Below are positions 16,012 to 19,647 of a DNA stretch of 19,647 bases, piece after piece (position 1 is the first letter of the stretch; every line of letters begins with the position of its first letter). The stretch spans positions 1 through 19,647 of the forward strand of contig VGXD01000007.1 of NCBI GenBank assembly GCA_016873525.1, in the 5' to 3' direction. The DNA is from Nitrospira sp. Lineage in GTDB: Bacteria; Nitrospirota; Nitrospiria; Nitrospirales; Nitrospiraceae. A model generated the notes under the pieces. That model searched no databases. It saw only the letters and a list, made by a program, of their open reading frames with translations, and was not told the origin of the DNA. Made by a program: the position numbers and the translations under genes.

Positions 16012-16905
16012 CTACGACACGATCTCAGTCCCGATCCCCTTGTCCGTAAACACTTCCAGGAGGATGGCGTGGGGCATCCGGCCGTCGATGACGTGGGCTT
16101 TCTTCACGCCGCCATCCAGCGCCATCAGACAGGCATGGACTTTCGGAAGCATGCCGGCGCTGATCGTACCCTTCTTGACCATGCGCTGCATGTCCTTGCG
16201 CGAGAGGGTGGAGACGTGGCGGCCCTTGGCGTCGCGGATGCCCTTCACGTCGGTCAGCACGAGGAGTTTTTCCGCGTGGAGCGCCGCGGCCACCGCCCCG
16301 GCCACCAAGTCCGCGTTGATGTTGTAGGAACGGCCTTGGCGGTCGGTTCCGATGGGCGCGATCACGGGAATGAAATTGTCTTGCTGCAGTTTCAAGAGGA
16401 TTTGGGGGTCCACCGACTGGACCTCGCCGACCAAGCCGAAGTCTTCGTCCGGATCGCCGTCCGGGTCCGTGCAGAGGCTCTCCGCCCAAGCCTTGGCGGT
16501 GAGGGGCTTGGCTTGGATGAGACCGCCGTCCTTACCCGTGAGCCCGACGGCCTTGGCGCCGTGGCAATTCAAGAGGGCCACGATTTCCTTGTTGATCTTC
16601 CCGCCCAGGACCATTTCGACCACGTCCATCGTGGGCCGATCGGTCACGCGCACGCCCTGTTTGAACTTGGGCTCCAACCCCAGCTTCTTCAACATTTGAT
16701 CGATCTGCGGCCCGCCGCCGTGCACGATCACGGGGTTGAGGCCGACGTATTTCAAGAGGACGACATCCAACGCAAAGCGGTCTTTGAGGGCGTCCTCGGT
16801 CATCGCCTTGCCGCCGTACTTGATCACCACGGTCTTGCCGGTGAAGGTGCGGATGTAGGGCAGGGATTCGACCAGCACGTCGGCTTTTTTGATCAGCTTG
16901 TTCAT
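16012..16905 (-). CDS. argB: Acetylglutamate kinase, arginine-sensitive type
   Basis: This enzyme phosphorylates N-acetyl-L-glutamate, the second step of arginine synthesis. The 297-residue protein has VVIKYGGKAM (phosphate-binding Lys and Gly loop), VIVHGGGPQIDQ, the INADLVAGAVAAAL segment and a C-terminal AGMLPKVHACLMALDGGVKKAHVIDG block. The N-terminal helix (MNKLIKKADVLVESLPYI) precedes the kinase core. In this family such a helix marks the hexameric form inhibited by arginine; the inference rests on that helix. ATG 16905 is chosen because GAGGAA lies 9 bp upstream; a start at 16926 would add seven residues and lacks a Shine-Dalgarno. The gene follows hslU on the same strand after a 139-bp repeat-bearing gap. 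No other arg gene is in the window. Confidence 0.95.
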   Translation of the reverse strand: MNKLIKKADVLVESLPYIRTFTGKTVVIKYGGKAMTEDALKDRFALDVVLLKYVGLNPVIVHGGGPQIDQMLKKLGLEPKFKQGVRVTDRPTMDVVEMVLGGKINKEIVALLNCHGAKAVGLTGKDGGLIQAKPLTAKAWAESLCTDPDGDPDEDFGLVGEVQSVDPQILLKLQQDNFIPVIAPIGTDRQGRSYNINADLVAGAVAAALHAEKLLVLTDVKGIRDAKGRHVSTLSRKDMQRMVKKGTISAGMLPKVHACLMALDGGVKKAHVIDGRMPHAILLEVFTDKGIGTEIVS

Positions 16906-16918
16906 AGGGGGCAGTTCC

Positions 16919-17020
16919 TCAGCCATCAGCTTTCAGCATTCAGCCACAAGCCGTCGGATTTTACAAGGGATCGGGAGGCAAACTTTTCAGCCATCAGTTT
17001 TCAGCTATCAGCTCCGAGCC
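16919..17020. repeat. Two heptad repeat arrays between hslU and argB
   Basis: Units of the form TCAGCCA/TCAGCTT/TCAGCAT run at about 16919-16955 and again at about 16987-17016, separated by roughly 30 bp of unrelated sequence. Read on the minus strand, the last units end in GGCTGAGGAA, whose GAGGAA serves as the argB ribosome binding site. Confidence 0.65.
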
Positions 17021-17044
17021 GAAGAACTGATCGCGGATTGCTTC

Positions 17045-18459
<1,415 letters not shown>

Positions 18460-18463
<4 letters not shown>

Positions 18464-18996
18464 AGCGCCAGTTCCTCGATGACGATTTGCAGGTTGGTAT
18501 AGATGTCGATGCCGCCGGCGATCTTCATGGATTCTTCGACGATGCGGCGCGCGTCCAGCGTCGAGTGGCCCAAGAGGGCCCGCGCGGCGGAGAGGGCATA
18601 GGGGCCGCCTGAGCCGATGGCCAGGATGCCGTCCTCCGGCTCGATCACGTCGCCTGTGCCGGAGATCACGAAGGAATGGTCCTGGTCGGCGACTGCCAAG
18701 AGGGCTTCCAGTCGTCGCAGGGCCCGGTCGGTCCGCCAGTCCTTGGCCAATTCGACCGCGGCACGGGTCAGGTTGCCTCGGTACTCCTCCAGCTTGGTCT
18801 CGAATTTTTCGAAGAGCGTGAAGGCGTCGGCCGTGGCGCCGGCGAACCCGGCCAGAATCTTGTCGTGGTGAAGACGGCGCAGCTTGCGGGCATTGTGCTT
18901 CATCACGGTGGTGCCCACCGTGACCTGGCCGTCCGAGCCCATGACGACGCGGCCCTCGCGCCTGACGCAGAGAATGGTCGTGGAACGAATGATCAT
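18460..18996 (-). CDS. hslV: ATP-dependent protease peptidase subunit HslV
   Basis: This is the proteasome-like threonine peptidase that forms double hexamers capped by HslU. In the 178-residue product the family start TTILCVRREGRVVMGSDGQV has its catalytic threonine at Thr6, so a five-residue propeptide (MIIRS) must be removed to free the N-terminal Thr. Other family marks are KARKLRR-like HNARKLRRL, ILAGFAGATADAFTL and GSGGPYALSAARAL. Its ATG overlaps the xerC TGA by 4 bp, and its own TGA overlaps the hslU ATG by 4 bp. The order xerC-hslV-hslU is known from other bacteria, including Bacillus (codV-clpQ-clpY). Confidence 0.96.
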
Positions 18997-19647
18997 GGTT
19001 GTGCTTTCCGATGAGTCGGTTGAGGGATCGGGGGAGCGCCTGACCCGGCGACCGGCTTGGCGATGTCGCCGCCGATTGATTCGAGCGTCGGCCGCTTCGC
19101 TGAGGACCGTCCCGCCCTCGGATGGGCGCGGTCGTAGACCGCCATCAAATGGTCCGTGGCTAGGTGCGTGTACTTCTGCGTCGTGCCGAGCGAGGCGTGG
19201 CCCAGCATTTCCTGGATCGCCCGGAGGTCCGCGCCTTCGTCCAGGAGATGGGTGGCGAAGGAGTGGCGGAGCGCATGGGGGCTGACGCGGCCTCCCGAGA
19301 GTCGGGCGGAATATTTCCCCACAATCCGCTCGACGCTCCTGGCGGTCAGGCGGCCGCCCCGGCTGTTCAGAAAGACGGGCGCCGATAGTTGATGGCCGAT
19401 GGCTGACGGCTTCACGGACGCGTGGTATTGCCGGAGCGCTTCGATGGCCACCTCTCCGACGGGGACGATGCGTTCCTTGCGGCCTTTGCCGCGCAAGCGC
19501 ACCAGACCATCGCTCAAGTTCAGATCGTCCCGATTGACGCCCACCAACTCGCTCACGCGGGCCCCCGTCGAATAGAGTGTTTCCAGAATCGCCCGGTCTC
19601 GCAGGGCCGTCGGCCCCTCCCCGTCAGGAAATTCCATGAGCGCATTG
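18993..19647 (-). CDS. xerC: Tyrosine recombinase XerC (5' end beyond window)
   Basis: The visible 217 residues cover the catalytic domain of a Xer recombinase, which resolves chromosome dimers at dif with XerD. Catalytic residues are seen in order: Arg (TGARVSEL), Lys (RGKGRKERIVP), His-x-x-Arg (SPHALRHSFATHLL), the second His (LGHASL) and the Tyr nucleophile (TTQKYTHL). The frame is open to the right edge, so the start and the N-terminal SAM-like domain lie outside. XerC rather than XerD is inferred from linkage to hslVU. Two oddities stand out: a short insertion (KPSAIGHQLSAP) encoded by heptad repeat DNA, and a Pro-rich C-terminal tail of about 40 residues beyond AHPRAGR. Its TGA overlaps the hslV ATG. 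Confidence 0.93.
   Translation of the reverse strand, partial: NALMEFPDGEGPTALRDRAILETLYSTGARVSELVGVNRDDLNLSDGLVRLRGKGRKERIVPVGEVAIEALRQYHASVKPSAIGHQLSAPVFLNSRGGRLTARSVERIVGKYSARLSGGRVSPHALRHSFATHLLDEGADLRAIQEMLGHASLGTTQKYTHLATDHLMAVYDRAHPRAGRSSAKRPTLESIGGDIAKPVAGSGAPPIPQPTHRKAQP
19382..19409. repeat. Heptad repeat inside xerC
   Basis: On the minus strand the sequence reads in 7-bp units such as GTCAGCC, ATCGGCC and ATCAACT, the same family as the intergenic arrays. It encodes SAIGHQLSA in frame within the catalytic domain. A three-unit block is 21 bp, so it leaves the reading frame intact. Confidence 0.6.

Overview
This is a high-GC bacterial chromosome segment (roughly 60-65% G+C by eye) packed with housekeeping genes. 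The gene set, the intergenic repeat types and the protein sequences suggest a Nitrospirota (Nitrospira-like) organism. That is an inference from remembered sequence style, not from a search.

Layout, left to right. (a) 1-255, minus: the 5' end of a probable DNA methyltransferase that runs off the left edge. (b) 391-3285, minus: full-length glycine decarboxylase gcvP. (c) 3500-5164, plus: a succinate dehydrogenase/fumarate reductase flavoprotein with no iron-sulfur or membrane subunit beside it, followed 5 bp later by an AT-richer orphan gene (5170-5787) that distantly resembles DUF1697. (d) 5818-5945: a 128-bp MITE-like palindromic element abutting the start codon of an OmpR-type response regulator (5946-6623). 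A HAMP histidine kinase (6734-8164) and an HtrA/DegP periplasmic protease (8294-9799) follow. A direct repeat of the PmrA-box type lies between kinase and protease. (e) 9842-12162, minus: purU and rimO. (f) 12250-12789, plus: a gamma-carbonic-anhydrase-like protein, converging through a large inverted repeat on a methyltransferase-like hypothetical gene (12834-13574, minus). (g) 13756-14234, minus: a toxin-antitoxin-like pair whose toxin frame carries one in-frame amber codon. (h) 14472-15949, minus: an M28 aminopeptidase and a nicotinamidase, overlapping by 4 bp. (i) 16012-19647, minus: argB, hslU, hslV and the 3' part of xerC, the last three joined by ATGA overlaps.

The unexpected signals lie between the genes. 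Short-period repeats (7-bp units at five places, 8-bp units at one) occupy intergenic DNA. They intrude into coding sequence at the kinase N-terminus, inside the XerC catalytic domain (in frame) and at the C-terminus of the hypothetical protein, and they supply sequence just upstream of the argB and pncA starts. The other points of interest are the broken toxin with its intact partner, the MITE at the regulator start codon, and a predicted two-component system to HtrA regulatory link. I did not find a CRISPR array, rRNA, tRNA, recognisable riboswitch or a complete insertion sequence. I see no multi-gene system here that I would call wholly new.
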